From assembly GCA_016183065.1 (NCBI GenBank), contig JACPFF010000026.1:7545-71544 (forward strand): a stretch of 64,000 bases of DNA, given 5' to 3'. Below, one piece after another: positions 43,561-51,804 of this stretch. Position 1 is the first letter of the stretch; every line of letters starts with the position of its first letter. The position numbers and the translations under genes were made by a program. The stretch comes from Deltaproteobacteria bacterium (GTDB taxonomy: Bacteria; UBA10199; GCA-002796325; JACPFF01). Under the pieces are notes generated by a model. That model worked only from the letters and a program-made list of their open reading frames with translations, ran no database searches and was not told the DNA's origin.

Positions 43561-44575
43561 GGTGCGTGCCTTTCTCGTGTCCGTAGTGCATCGGACGTGT
43601 CGGGGTGAAAATCATTGTGCAGAGAGTCGTTCCGAGGCCCGTTGCATGCAGTGCCACCGGCTTCTTTGCGCCTCGTCGCAAAACTTCCATCAGGCATCCA
43701 ATGGCGATATGTGCAGATGTCAGTGCGTATTCCCGAACGTGGTCGTCAATAATAGTCCGCTTTGTCCGGGGATACGATGTCAGTCGGTCCATGGCCCGGT
43801 TCAATGGGGGATTGTTTGTCACAATGAATTCCATATCGTCGGCGGTGAAGCCCGTCTGAGTGAAGGCCCGTTCATATTCGTGGAGTGACCATTGCACACC
43901 CTTTACGGCCAGTGTGCGCAGCGTTTCCAATGGTTCGCGATACCGTCGGCCGCCCTGGGGAATGCAGCGTGAGGCCACGTAGTGAATGGGGCCACCCTCG
44001 CGACTCAGGAGGACGGCGCTCCCAGCATCTCCAAAGATCAGATGGTTGACCACCCGTGGTTCACCACAATGCGTTGCCACGCAGTCTCCACCAGCCACGA
44101 TGACCCGATGGATGTCGGGACGGGCGGACATCACATACCACGCGGCTTCAATCGCGGCGATGCTGGACGCACAATTACGCTGAGTGACATGTGCGACGTA
44201 GCGCAGATCCATCATGCCTGTCAGTTCAGCAAGGCGCGATGGCATATTGATCGTAGTATCCTCGGGCCATGGAATGGCATCATAATAGAGCAAGGCATCG
44301 ACGGCCGCGGGTGGCAGCGCATTGTTGGCAAGCAATTGCTCAACGGCCATCACGGCCAGATCCAGTGGGCGCTCGCTGCTCGCGATAGGGACAGAGGCGT
44401 ACCCTGCGGCGCGATACGATGCGGGATCGAGCGAGGGGGTTGAGACATGATCATAGTTGGTGTCGAGACGCGTTCCCGCTGCAATGCGGGCCCGTTCGAC
44501 GGCAATGACCTGTTCAACAGTGTAGCGTTTTGGTGCGGGGACGTACACGCAATCCTGGATGCCGATAGCGGCCAT
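43553..44575 (-). CDS. KAS III-like protein with Cys but without catalytic His and Asn
   Basis: The start at 44575 has GAAAGGAGGAACG upstream. The nucleophile position is kept in TQRNCASSIAAI (about Cys135), and DAGSAVLLS is typical of the family. Where FabH has the H-x-x-N His the sequence reads IVTNNPPLNR, and the GNTS loop reads YALTSAHIAIG, so His and Asn are lost. It may act as an acyl-transfer or partner subunit to the Cys/His protein at 39448-40386. FabH-related enzymes lacking part of the triad are known to use other acyl-transfer chemistry. Confidence 0.7.
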   Translation of the reverse strand: MAAIGIQDCVYVPAPKRYTVEQVIAVERARIAAGTRLDTNYDHVSTPSLDPASYRAAGYASVPIASSERPLDLAVMAVEQLLANNALPPAAVDALLYYDAIPWPEDTTINMPSRLAELTGMMDLRYVAHVTQRNCASSIAAIEAAWYVMSARPDIHRVIVAGGDCVATHCGEPRVVNHLIFGDAGSAVLLSREGGPIHYVASRCIPQGGRRYREPLETLRTLAVKGVQWSLHEYERAFTQTGFTADDMEFIVTNNPPLNRAMDRLTSYPRTKRTIIDDHVREYALTSAHIAIGCLMEVLRRGAKKPVALHATGLGTTLCTMIFTPTRPMHYGHEKGTHHE

Positions 44576-44606
44576 CGTTCCTCCTTTCGTGTGCAGAATG
44601 AAAATG

Positions 44607-45758
44607 TCAGATACGGAGATGCGTGCAGATATGTTCGCGCTGCATCTCTCCTGTCCCTTCGAGAATATCAAAGACCTTGGCCGCCCGGTACAATCGTTCG
44701 AACAAGTGTCCTTCGACCAATGCCTCTGCGCCAATGATCTCGATGCCGCGAACGGCCATCCGCATGGCGAATTGTGCCGTGTATGCCTTTGCAATCGAGA
44801 CGGCGTATTGGGCCGGGAGTCCGGTATCGTGGGCATGAGCGGCCCGTTGACAGAGCATCCGTCCTATGTGGATGTCACGTTCCACCTCCGGAAGTGTCTT
44901 GCCGTATTCGCTGCGCAATGTGTCGGCAATGGCACGCGCGATTCCCACGCTGATGGCCGAGACTTCGATGCGAAAAAAGCTCCACGCGGCCGTCGCACCA
45001 TGGAATCCAGCCAGATAGGCCTTTCTGTCGGGGCCGCAGAGGAGTTGCGATTTGGGTACAAAGCACTCATCCAGGACGATTTCGGCAATGCCCGCCGCGC
45101 CAAGGCCCATCATTTTCTCGACGGTTCCAATCGAAAATCCTGGGGCATCACGGTCGACAATGAAGGCACGCAATCCGAATTGTTTCCGGGATGCATCAAT
45201 CGTCGCAAAGACAATCGTGTAATCCGCGCGGGCCCCATTGGTGATGAAGCACTTTGTCCCATTGAGGATGTATCCGCCGTCGACCTTGCGGGCGCGGGTC
45301 CGCAATGCTGTTGCATCGGATCCGGCATGGCTTTCGGTGATGGCAAATGCGCCCCATACATTGCGCTGTGTGCTGAACTTCCGAAAATAGCGCTCACGCT
45401 GCGCTTCGGATCCGAATGCGCAGAGCACCGGAAACGTCAGACTTGGGCCCGGCAACCCGCAGGTCAAACCGGGATCACCCCACGCGAGCTCCTCGGTCAG
45501 CAGAATACTGATCTGCGAGGAGCATTCAATCCGCCGGTCGCTGCCCGGAATCGGTACGCCCCCACCATACCTGCAGGGAACGTAGGCAGCGCTCAGAATG
45601 TCCGCCCAAGGATGTTCCAGGACTCGCGGGGGGATCTCTCCTGTGCGGTCTGCCACTGCTGCCGCAGGCCGGAGGTGCTCTCGCGCAAAACAGCGGGCTT
45701 CTTCACGCAACGCCGCGTGCTGTGCAGGTGTCAGTGTGGGTATTGGTGTCATTTGCAA
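44607..45758 (-). CDS. Acyl-CoA dehydrogenase-family flavoenzyme, active-site Glu present
   Basis: The three ACAD domains are in order: helical N-terminus, beta domain with WGAFAITESHAGSDATAL (FAD/substrate segment) and KCFITNGARADYTI, and C-terminal helices ending VFDILEGTGEMQREHI. The Glu in LEGT corresponds to the catalytic base of the MCAD class. In carrier-protein pathways such enzymes oxidise acyl- or aminoacyl-ACP, for example prolyl-carrier proteins to pyrrole. Here the ACP substrate is inferred. The 383-residue length is normal. The start overlaps the preceding ACAD-like gene by 56 bases; a start at 45752 is also possible. Confidence 0.88.
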   Translation of the reverse strand: MQMTPIPTLTPAQHAALREEARCFAREHLRPAAAVADRTGEIPPRVLEHPWADILSAAYVPCRYGGGVPIPGSDRRIECSSQISILLTEELAWGDPGLTCGLPGPSLTFPVLCAFGSEAQRERYFRKFSTQRNVWGAFAITESHAGSDATALRTRARKVDGGYILNGTKCFITNGARADYTIVFATIDASRKQFGLRAFIVDRDAPGFSIGTVEKMMGLGAAGIAEIVLDECFVPKSQLLCGPDRKAYLAGFHGATAAWSFFRIEVSAISVGIARAIADTLRSEYGKTLPEVERDIHIGRMLCQRAAHAHDTGLPAQYAVSIAKAYTAQFAMRMAVRGIEIIGAEALVEGHLFERLYRAAKVFDILEGTGEMQREHICTHLRI

Positions 45759-46686
45759 TGATGGCTCCGAGTTCTCGCAACATCGTTTTCAGCACCTGGG
45801 CATCACGCATCCATTTTTCGACAGGATGATCCTCGAGATAGCCATGACCACCCAAGACCTGTACTGCACCTTCAACAATGTCATCGAGCACAGTACAGAG
45901 CAGACATTGTGATTGCCATACCGCACCCGGTGTCTGCGGATGGTGCAACGCATGATCAAAACACGCTGTTGCCCGTTCATACCCAATGGCCATATTGGCG
46001 AGTTTCTGTGAGACGGCCTGCCACCGGACAATGGCGCGTCCGAATGTCTGACGTTCATGGGCATAGGCATGTGCGTATTGAATCGTTGCACGCAGGAGAC
46101 CGAATGTCACACATTGGTACAACAGACTGATTTCGTCGAGGAAGCTTGCATAGTCGGATGTGGAGATATTTCCCAGCATCACACGCACCGGTGCGGATTG
46201 TGGCGCGAACCATGAAATGCCGCGAAATCCCATATACTGGCGAGTGGCGGCCATGGTCGTACCTATCAAGAGGAGTTCGTGCCCACTGGCACTCGACCGA
46301 ATCATATAGCTATCGGCTACCGGTACATTCATCGCCATCACAAATGCGCACGGCTCATAGGGGAAAATCGGGGCCGTGACGAGCGGATGCGCTGCCCTCG
46401 ACTGTAAGGCGCTGTGGATGAGTCCAGCAAACAGACGGAGGGCGATGGCGGCGTCCCGCTGCCCGACGCACCCGATGATCTGTGCAAGGGCCGCTGCATC
46501 ACAATATGGGTTGTGATAGAATCCCCCCGAGGCGATGTCGTGCAGGCCCAGTTCACTGGCCCGCGCGGCAATTGCTGACCACACGGCTGGATCTCGCTCC
46601 ATGCGCCGTGACATGGGCGCCACGCATGTCGCGGCAAAGTCTTCAACCGGTGGCAACAACGCATTGGTCATTTCATTTGTGCACAT
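45703..46686 (-). CDS. Shortened acyl-CoA dehydrogenase-like protein without catalytic Glu
   Basis: At 327 residues it is about 55 shorter than the family. The C-terminal helices are clear (ERQTFGRAIVRWQAVSQKLA, then VQVLGGHGYLEDHPVEKWMR), but the segment after them reads VLKTMLRELGAII instead of the IYEGT that carries the catalytic base. The central beta domain is reduced and lacks the usual ITEPxxGSD segment. It is probably a non-catalytic partner of the 44607-45758 protein, as in heteromeric ACADs where one subunit holds the active site. The gene begins 12 bases after the previous stop. Confidence 0.75.
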   Translation of the reverse strand: MCTNEMTNALLPPVEDFAATCVAPMSRRMERDPAVWSAIAARASELGLHDIASGGFYHNPYCDAAALAQIIGCVGQRDAAIALRLFAGLIHSALQSRAAHPLVTAPIFPYEPCAFVMAMNVPVADSYMIRSSASGHELLLIGTTMAATRQYMGFRGISWFAPQSAPVRVMLGNISTSDYASFLDEISLLYQCVTFGLLRATIQYAHAYAHERQTFGRAIVRWQAVSQKLANMAIGYERATACFDHALHHPQTPGAVWQSQCLLCTVLDDIVEGAVQVLGGHGYLEDHPVEKWMRDAQVLKTMLRELGAIIANDTNTHTDTCTARGVA

Positions 46687-46698
46687 GGCATTCGTCCC

Positions 46699-47700
46699 TT
46701 ATTGGTGATATCGCAGACGCAAATCCGCCAATCCGGTCACAGCGCGTACTTTGAATGGGGCCGCAGGGTTCGTGGCCACGTCAACGTGGACATCTGACAG
46801 GCCACTTTTGATGGTTGGGGCCACGACGGCCCCTTCGGGGAATTCAAGCGTGGAATCTGTGGCACCCGCACGAATGTCGACCTCTCCGGACGACGGCATC
46901 TGTATCCAGCGGAGAAACAATTCTCCCAGCCCTGTGCGGACCTCGACAGTTGACGAGCGGATCTCTCCCCAAAGGGTTCCCACGCCAACTTTTACTGCAA
47001 GTGGGCCTGCCAGGTTGGTGAGATGGAGTGTCCCTTTGCGCACTTCGGCAGTGATCGCAAGGCCCGAGGGGACCATGAGACCGACATCCACCTCGCAATC
47101 ACCAGGATCCAGCACGGCCTTCTCGGTTTTGACAACGATGCTATCTGCTTCCGTCGTCACTTCGGTTTGGCAGCTTGGACTGCTCTTGCGTGGGTAGGTG
47201 CGCAGCTCGATGGTGTCTGTCGCAATACCGGCGACATGTACCACGCCCACATCATGCCGCACAGTGAGGTGATCGACCTGCACTGCCGGAATCACCCGTG
47301 TGATATCGGGTGCCGTACTGGTGTCAAAGACAAAAGCGGCATTTCGACCGGTTGTTTCTGCGACCTCTGTGGACATGTCGCGCTGTGTGCCGACGAATTG
47401 CGTAACGCTTGCGCGAAAAGATGCAACCGCTGCACGCACATTGTGCTCGACGGTGTGCGCCACACTGGTGGCAGTATTGCGTGCCGTCGCCCATATGGTT
47501 TGTTCATCCCAGCGGGAAGCCAATGCTCTGGTCCCGCCAAGCCATTGCATGGCCGTCTGTACCTCGTCGACCGCTTCAACCACATGGTCAACAAAAGATG
47601 CGGCGGTTTGTTGCACGCCAGATGTCACGTCAGCGATGAATCGCTCGATGTAACATGCGGGCACATTTGTACTGCTACTGCAGGTGCGTAGGTCTCCCAT
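46699..47700 (-). CDS. Beta-solenoid DUF4097-like protein with helical N-terminal extension
   Basis: An AAAGGAGGTGTCTC site precedes the ATG. Residues about 15-120 are amphipathic helices with no signal peptide. The remaining 200 residues are successive short strands of the adhesin-like DUF4097 type (VDHLTVRHDVGVVHVAGI, then EVRKGTLHLTNLAGPLAVKV and AVTGLADLRLRYHQ). The last half resembles the protein of 47784-48470. Such domains occur in membrane-linked, envelope-stress-associated proteins. Its role in this operon is unknown. Confidence 0.6.
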   Translation of the reverse strand: MGDLRTCSSSTNVPACYIERFIADVTSGVQQTAASFVDHVVEAVDEVQTAMQWLGGTRALASRWDEQTIWATARNTATSVAHTVEHNVRAAVASFRASVTQFVGTQRDMSTEVAETTGRNAAFVFDTSTAPDITRVIPAVQVDHLTVRHDVGVVHVAGIATDTIELRTYPRKSSPSCQTEVTTEADSIVVKTEKAVLDPGDCEVDVGLMVPSGLAITAEVRKGTLHLTNLAGPLAVKVGVGTLWGEIRSSTVEVRTGLGELFLRWIQMPSSGEVDIRAGATDSTLEFPEGAVVAPTIKSGLSDVHVDVATNPAAPFKVRAVTGLADLRLRYHQ

Positions 47701-47783
47701 GAGACACCTCCTTTGGTGTTTGGTCAGGTAAGCAAGTGAATATCGCCATCAGTCAGCAATACGAACGATGCCGCGGAATGGTG

Positions 47784-48470
47784 TTATGATGACTGCGGAT
47801 ACTGCAGTGTGACGCTGCCAAAACCCACCTTGGCCTGCAGCAAAAACCCCGAGGTGCTACTGGTTTGTAATGCATTGATAATGCGACCAAAACCTTGCAC
47901 GAGGTCCGGTCGGATGGTCGTGCCGCGGGGAAAGGTCAATGTTACGACCCCAGCGCCCGCCTTGATGGCGAGAATTCCGCGCTGTGGCACGTGGCCCCAG
48001 ACAAGGTCGACGTGGCCCGCGCCCAGCTTGATGTGGGTGTCCTCCGAATCGATGGTGCCTCGGACATGGCCCGCACCCATGTTAATATGCAATGGCCCCC
48101 GGAGATGCGCGAGCTGCACCCTGCTTGCTCCACTGTCGGCACGCACCGCCAGTGTGCGCGGCATCGTGACCACAAGATCCACCTCACAGCTCAGGCCGGA
48201 AAAGAGGGCATGTGCGGTTTTCACGAGCACGGTGTCTCCTTCCGTGCGCACTTTTGTCAGACAGCTGAGTCCGCCTTTGACCTTCTCTGCCCGCACGTGA
48301 ATCGTCTCTGTTTCCATTCCTTCGATCCGCACCGTCCCTTCCTCGTGCTTGATCCATACGGTTGTCACGCCTGCCTGCGGAACGGTGTGATCCAGCAACA
48401 CCTCACCGGCACGCGCAAGACTGCTCCACGACAGAGCGCTGATCATGATTGTGACCATCAAGTAGAGCAT
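47784..48470 (-). CDS. Exported DUF4097-like beta-repeat protein
   Basis: The start at 48470 follows GAGGAGGTATAT. A signal peptide ends near SLARAGE. The mature protein is about 205 residues of repeated short strands (TIHVRAEKVKGG, LHINMGAGHVRGTI, AIKAGAGVVTLTF, KVGFGSVTLQY), the same repeat as in the neighbouring 46699-47700 protein. The two are probably paralogues. It may be periplasmic or surface-located and act in product export, storage or immunity; unproven. Two such genes in a metabolite operon is unusual. Confidence 0.65.
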   Translation of the reverse strand: MLYLMVTIMISALSWSSLARAGEVLLDHTVPQAGVTTVWIKHEEGTVRIEGMETETIHVRAEKVKGGLSCLTKVRTEGDTVLVKTAHALFSGLSCEVDLVVTMPRTLAVRADSGASRVQLAHLRGPLHINMGAGHVRGTIDSEDTHIKLGAGHVDLVWGHVPQRGILAIKAGAGVVTLTFPRGTTIRPDLVQGFGRIINALQTSSTSGFLLQAKVGFGSVTLQYPQSS

Positions 48471-48502
48471 ATATACCTCCTCAGTATGCGTACGGCTGCG
48501 TC

Positions 48503-48754
48503 CTAAAACGGAACCTCGTTCATCCACTGCATGGCACAGTGCCACCATCCATTATCGGCCACCACAGGCCAGCCGTCAGTGACCGCCTTCATTGCCTGCG
48601 CAACATGACCAATGAGCAGTGCCAATGCAACCACGAAAGTCAGGCCAGGGACAAGGAAGATCACAAGGTTGATCAGGAGCACGATAAGGATCAACAACAT
48701 CACGAATAAGCTGATGAATGCCAGGGTTGTCATCAGGACCTCCATGACGGTCAT
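48503..48754 (-). CDS. Small membrane protein with two hydrophobic segments
   Basis: Start chosen at 48754, where ATG overlaps the MATE stop (ATGA). The 83-residue protein has a very long hydrophobic stretch (LAFISLFVMLLILIVLL, then FLVPGLTFVVALALLIG), that is two helices, and a short polar tail with two Trp. No family is recognised. Its place between the MATE exporter and the exported beta-repeat protein suggests a membrane function linked to export. Confidence 0.55.
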   Translation of the reverse strand: MTVMEVLMTTLAFISLFVMLLILIVLLINLVIFLVPGLTFVVALALLIGHVAQAMKAVTDGWPVVADNGWWHCAMQWMNEVPF

Positions 48755-50121
48755 TGTACGGCGCATTGTGCGACAGCCACGTGCGGTCGTCCAACACGTT
48801 GTGATTGCATGAGCCGGCGGTAGGATCGGATGAACCAGATGGCCTCCACTGCATGCAAGACATGTGACCATGGTAAGATATACCGCAACGCCATTGGCCC
48901 CATCACGGGCACGATGATCAGATAGGGAAGTAATCGGCCAAAGACCACGACGATCACCAAGGTGATGAGATTGGGATAGGTCTTCCCCGTCCCTTCAAAG
49001 GCTCCCTGACCAATAAATCCGAGGGCAAGAAACGGAAATCCGACGACCTCAGACTGAAAAACGAGAACGGCAAATTCACGGGCCCCGGTGGCATCGGGAG
49101 CCAGCAGCGATAAGGCCGGCGCGATTCCACAATAGCAAATGATGACCAGACCTATATATGCGAGCACGATAACACGAAATGTGGCGGACACACCATGCCA
49201 CGCGCGGGCTATTTGTCCGGCCCCAAGGTGCTGACTGACAAAAATGCTTATGCCAACACTGATGGCAATGGCGGGGAACAGCGCCATGGTGCGGACTCGT
49301 TCAAGAAGACCAAGGGCAGAGAGCGTTTCTGTGCCATAGTGGGAAAAAAATCCGACGGTCATTCCGGCCTCGATGGCCCCCAGAAGATTGCCTGCCATTA
49401 CCGGCACGGCCATCAACAAAAATTGCCGCAGCCATCTCTGAGAAACGGCCATCCATCGCGCAGGACGCCCGCGGATGGCCAAGCAACGCATATAGACCGC
49501 GGTGCACACTACCGAAATCCACATGGCGACAATCGTCGAAAGTCCGATGCCACTGATGGAGAGATGGCCCGACCACAATAACGCGCCTTGGAGCGCGACT
49601 TTGGTCCCTATGAACGTCAGGGATCCAACATAGGACGGTGAAGTATGGCCAGTCCCACCGCACAGGGCCGCTTGATAGGCCCGAACGCACCAGGGAACGA
49701 TGCTGGCCACAAAGCACAAGGCATAGAGGGTAAACCCCTTCGAGACTACGGGAGACATGGTGAACACTCGAGGCGCAATCGGGAGCAGGGCAAATCCGCA
49801 GACGGTCACGAGGAGGCCCACTCCCACGAGAAGCCCCCATCCCGTATCGCGCACCTCTGCTAATTGCTGCGGGTCACGCGTTCCCACCGCCCGGCCAATC
49901 AGTACGATCAATGGGATACTGAATCCTTCCAGCACCGCATACACGACAAAGAGGCAGGGCGACAAATAGGTGGCTACCGCAATATAGTCGGCTGTGAGTC
50001 TTCCCAAAAAATAGATATCGACCGAGAGCCAGAGGCTATTGATCACCATGCTGGCGAAAATTGGTGCTGAAAGTCGTGCAATGGCACGACCGATCGGTTG
50101 CGTTGTGATATCGTCTCTCAT
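48751..50121 (-). CDS. MATE-family multidrug/metabolite exporter
   Basis: The start at 50121 overlaps the hydrolase stop (ATGA). The protein has 12 membrane helices in two halves, starting PIGRAIARLSAPIFASMVI with the family's P-x-x-S/A motif, and GQGAFEGTGKTYPNL, typical of MATE proteins of the DinF/NorM clan. It uses an ion gradient to export organic molecules. In this context it is the prime candidate exporter of the operon's product. A second multi-helix MOP-like protein is at 35929-37203. Confidence 0.88.
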   Translation of the reverse strand: MRDDITTQPIGRAIARLSAPIFASMVINSLWLSVDIYFLGRLTADYIAVATYLSPCLFVVYAVLEGFSIPLIVLIGRAVGTRDPQQLAEVRDTGWGLLVGVGLLVTVCGFALLPIAPRVFTMSPVVSKGFTLYALCFVASIVPWCVRAYQAALCGGTGHTSPSYVGSLTFIGTKVALQGALLWSGHLSISGIGLSTIVAMWISVVCTAVYMRCLAIRGRPARWMAVSQRWLRQFLLMAVPVMAGNLLGAIEAGMTVGFFSHYGTETLSALGLLERVRTMALFPAIAISVGISIFVSQHLGAGQIARAWHGVSATFRVIVLAYIGLVIICYCGIAPALSLLAPDATGAREFAVLVFQSEVVGFPFLALGFIGQGAFEGTGKTYPNLITLVIVVVFGRLLPYLIIVPVMGPMALRYILPWSHVLHAVEAIWFIRSYRRLMQSQRVGRPHVAVAQCAVQ

Positions 50122-51053
50122 GGCAGTTGCGTAATGAAATGATCGATAGCGGTCAGAAAATTTTCGGGTTCCTCTTGGAATGGATTGTGTCCCGAGTGGG
50201 AAAATATGATGCGTTGGGCATGGTGTATCGCCTTCCAATAGGTCTCCAGACACGCGCGATCGACAATGCGATCATGCGTGCCACCGATGACCAACGTCGG
50301 ACACTCGACACGAAGCAGTTGCGGGGTAATATCCCTCGTCATGACGCTGTGATATTCGCAGGCTGCGAACAAGGTGTCATCGGCATCCTGCAGACTGTTC
50401 GCATCATATTCCCCGGTGCTAAGCGTGCTGCGGATATTGGCCTCCATGGCCGTGCGAGTGGCATCGTGGTCCCGATAGTACAAACCCGCGATGCGAGCAT
50501 AATGGAACAACTGTGTAAATCGCGCGAATCCCAATGGGAGTTGAGTAATCCGTGTCAGGTTGTGCAGGGCCTTGGCATTGTCAGAGAAAAAACCCCGGAG
50601 ATGGCAGAGGAGATTATACAGCATCTCCGGAAACGAGGCGGGCCCGCACACGTTGATCAACGCCCGTGTCCGTCGGGGCATCTGACTGGCAAAGAGCCCG
50701 GCGAGCATGCCGCCCCACGAATGTCCCATGACAATCATCGGTGGAAGGGCAAGCTGCTCATGCATGTGGCACAGGCCCACAAGGAATGCATCCGGATCAT
50801 GATCCTCGCACGGGATGTCTCGTGGAGAATGTCCACATCCCGGTTGATCCACCCATAACACCGTGTAGCGGGCTTCCAAGAGGCGACCACAACAGGCAGA
50901 AAAGTATGCACAGTTGTCACCGGGTCCCCCGTGGAGAAATAGGACGACGGGTTGATCCGTTGCGTGGCGGACCAGTCGGTAGGCGAATGGTGGACTGGTG
51001 CGTGTAAACTCCCACTGAAATCTGTCTTGGGCCCCCTCGATCATGCAAGTCAT
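50118..51053 (-). CDS. Alpha/beta hydrolase of the proline iminopeptidase family
   Basis: The start at 51053 has GAGGAA upstream. Oxyanion motif HGGPGDN, nucleophile elbow GHSWGG, Asp in GGTHDRIV and His in SHSGHNPFQEEP form a full triad. The HGGPG-type motif and cap domain match the prolyl iminopeptidase (S33) family. It may hydrolyse an amide or ester in the pathway, release the ACP-bound product, or remove a protecting group. It is the second gene of the operon, 15 bases after the NusG-like gene. Confidence 0.88.
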   Translation of the reverse strand: MTCMIEGAQDRFQWEFTRTSPPFAYRLVRHATDQPVVLFLHGGPGDNCAYFSACCGRLLEARYTVLWVDQPGCGHSPRDIPCEDHDPDAFLVGLCHMHEQLALPPMIVMGHSWGGMLAGLFASQMPRRTRALINVCGPASFPEMLYNLLCHLRGFFSDNAKALHNLTRITQLPLGFARFTQLFHYARIAGLYYRDHDATRTAMEANIRSTLSTGEYDANSLQDADDTLFAACEYHSVMTRDITPQLLRVECPTLVIGGTHDRIVDRACLETYWKAIHHAQRIIFSHSGHNPFQEEPENFLTAIDHFITQLP

Positions 51054-51067
51054 TGTCGGCAGTTTCC

Positions 51068-51646
51068 TCAGTGGTCGTGCGTGATCCTGGGGCGGGTAAT
51101 GCATGCGAGATCCAACCGAATGCGCTTATTATCTAACGAAACACAAATTGTTGCGCGGTGTTTTCGTTTGGAGAATTTGAGAATCATCCCTTCTTTTCCC
51201 TGTAAGGGGCCTGAGATAATATGTACGCGATCGCCCTGTAACTCACCATGGGAGAGCCCCGCTGTCCCCGTATTGCCGGTTAACGCCTGCAGCAGATCCA
51301 TTTCATGCGATTGCACGGGAATTAGTGACTCTCCGAGGCGGACAGGGCCATACATACTGTCAGGCCTGTTGTCGATCACGTGCCGCAGCACAGTTGGAGC
51401 ACATTGAATAAATGCGTATCCCGGATAGAGCGGTCGTCGGCGTAACTGAAATGCTCCCCGATGGTATTCCAGCAACAGACGCATGGGTTGGAATATGCGG
51501 ATGATTTTTTGCCCGAGACGTTGTCGCAATATCTCCAAGCCCTGTGTTGTGGCCCGTTGTTGAAACGCCAATGCCCACCATGCCTGTTGTGACTGCGTGT
51601 CTATTATGCCCTCTCTTTCATGTGCCGTCATATGTACGACATCCAT
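51068..51646 (-). CDS. Specialised NusG paralogue (LoaP/RfaH-type antiterminator)
   Basis: The start at 51646 is preferred, with CTAAGG upstream and the NGN domain beginning at once (QQAWWALAFQQRATTQGLEI, then PLYPGYAFIQC). A KOW domain follows (GDRVHIISGPLQGKEGMILKF). The 192-residue length is that of NusG. Genes for such paralogues at the head of long biosynthetic operons (LoaP, RfaH, UpxY classes) let RNA polymerase read through internal terminators and pauses. It is the first gene after the sigma-54 promoter at 51749-51765, so it probably antiterminates its own 16-kb operon. Confidence 0.85.
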   Translation of the reverse strand: MDVVHMTAHEREGIIDTQSQQAWWALAFQQRATTQGLEILRQRLGQKIIRIFQPMRLLLEYHRGAFQLRRRPLYPGYAFIQCAPTVLRHVIDNRPDSMYGPVRLGESLIPVQSHEMDLLQALTGNTGTAGLSHGELQGDRVHIISGPLQGKEGMILKFSKRKHRATICVSLDNKRIRLDLACITRPRITHDH

Positions 51647-51748
51647 AGACCTTAGAGTGCGGCCGGGGTTTTTTCTGGATGTGCCATTCGTGCCGTGGTT
51701 GCCGTAACAAACGCAGACATGTCGTGACGCAATTCTGATGTTTTGGAT

Positions 51749-51765
51749 TAGCAAGCACCGTGCCA
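51749..51765 (-). promoter_or_regulatory. Sigma-54 (-24/-12) promoter of the biosynthetic operon
   Basis: On the minus strand the sequence reads TGGCACG-GTGC-TTGCT, a full match to the sigma-54 consensus TGGCACG-N4-TTGCW with correct spacing. A transcript would start near 51737 and have a leader of about 90 bases before the NusG-like gene. Confidence 0.88.
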
Positions 51766-51804
51766 AAAAAGATTGACGAGAAAACGCGGTGAAATGCTTG
51801 TTTG

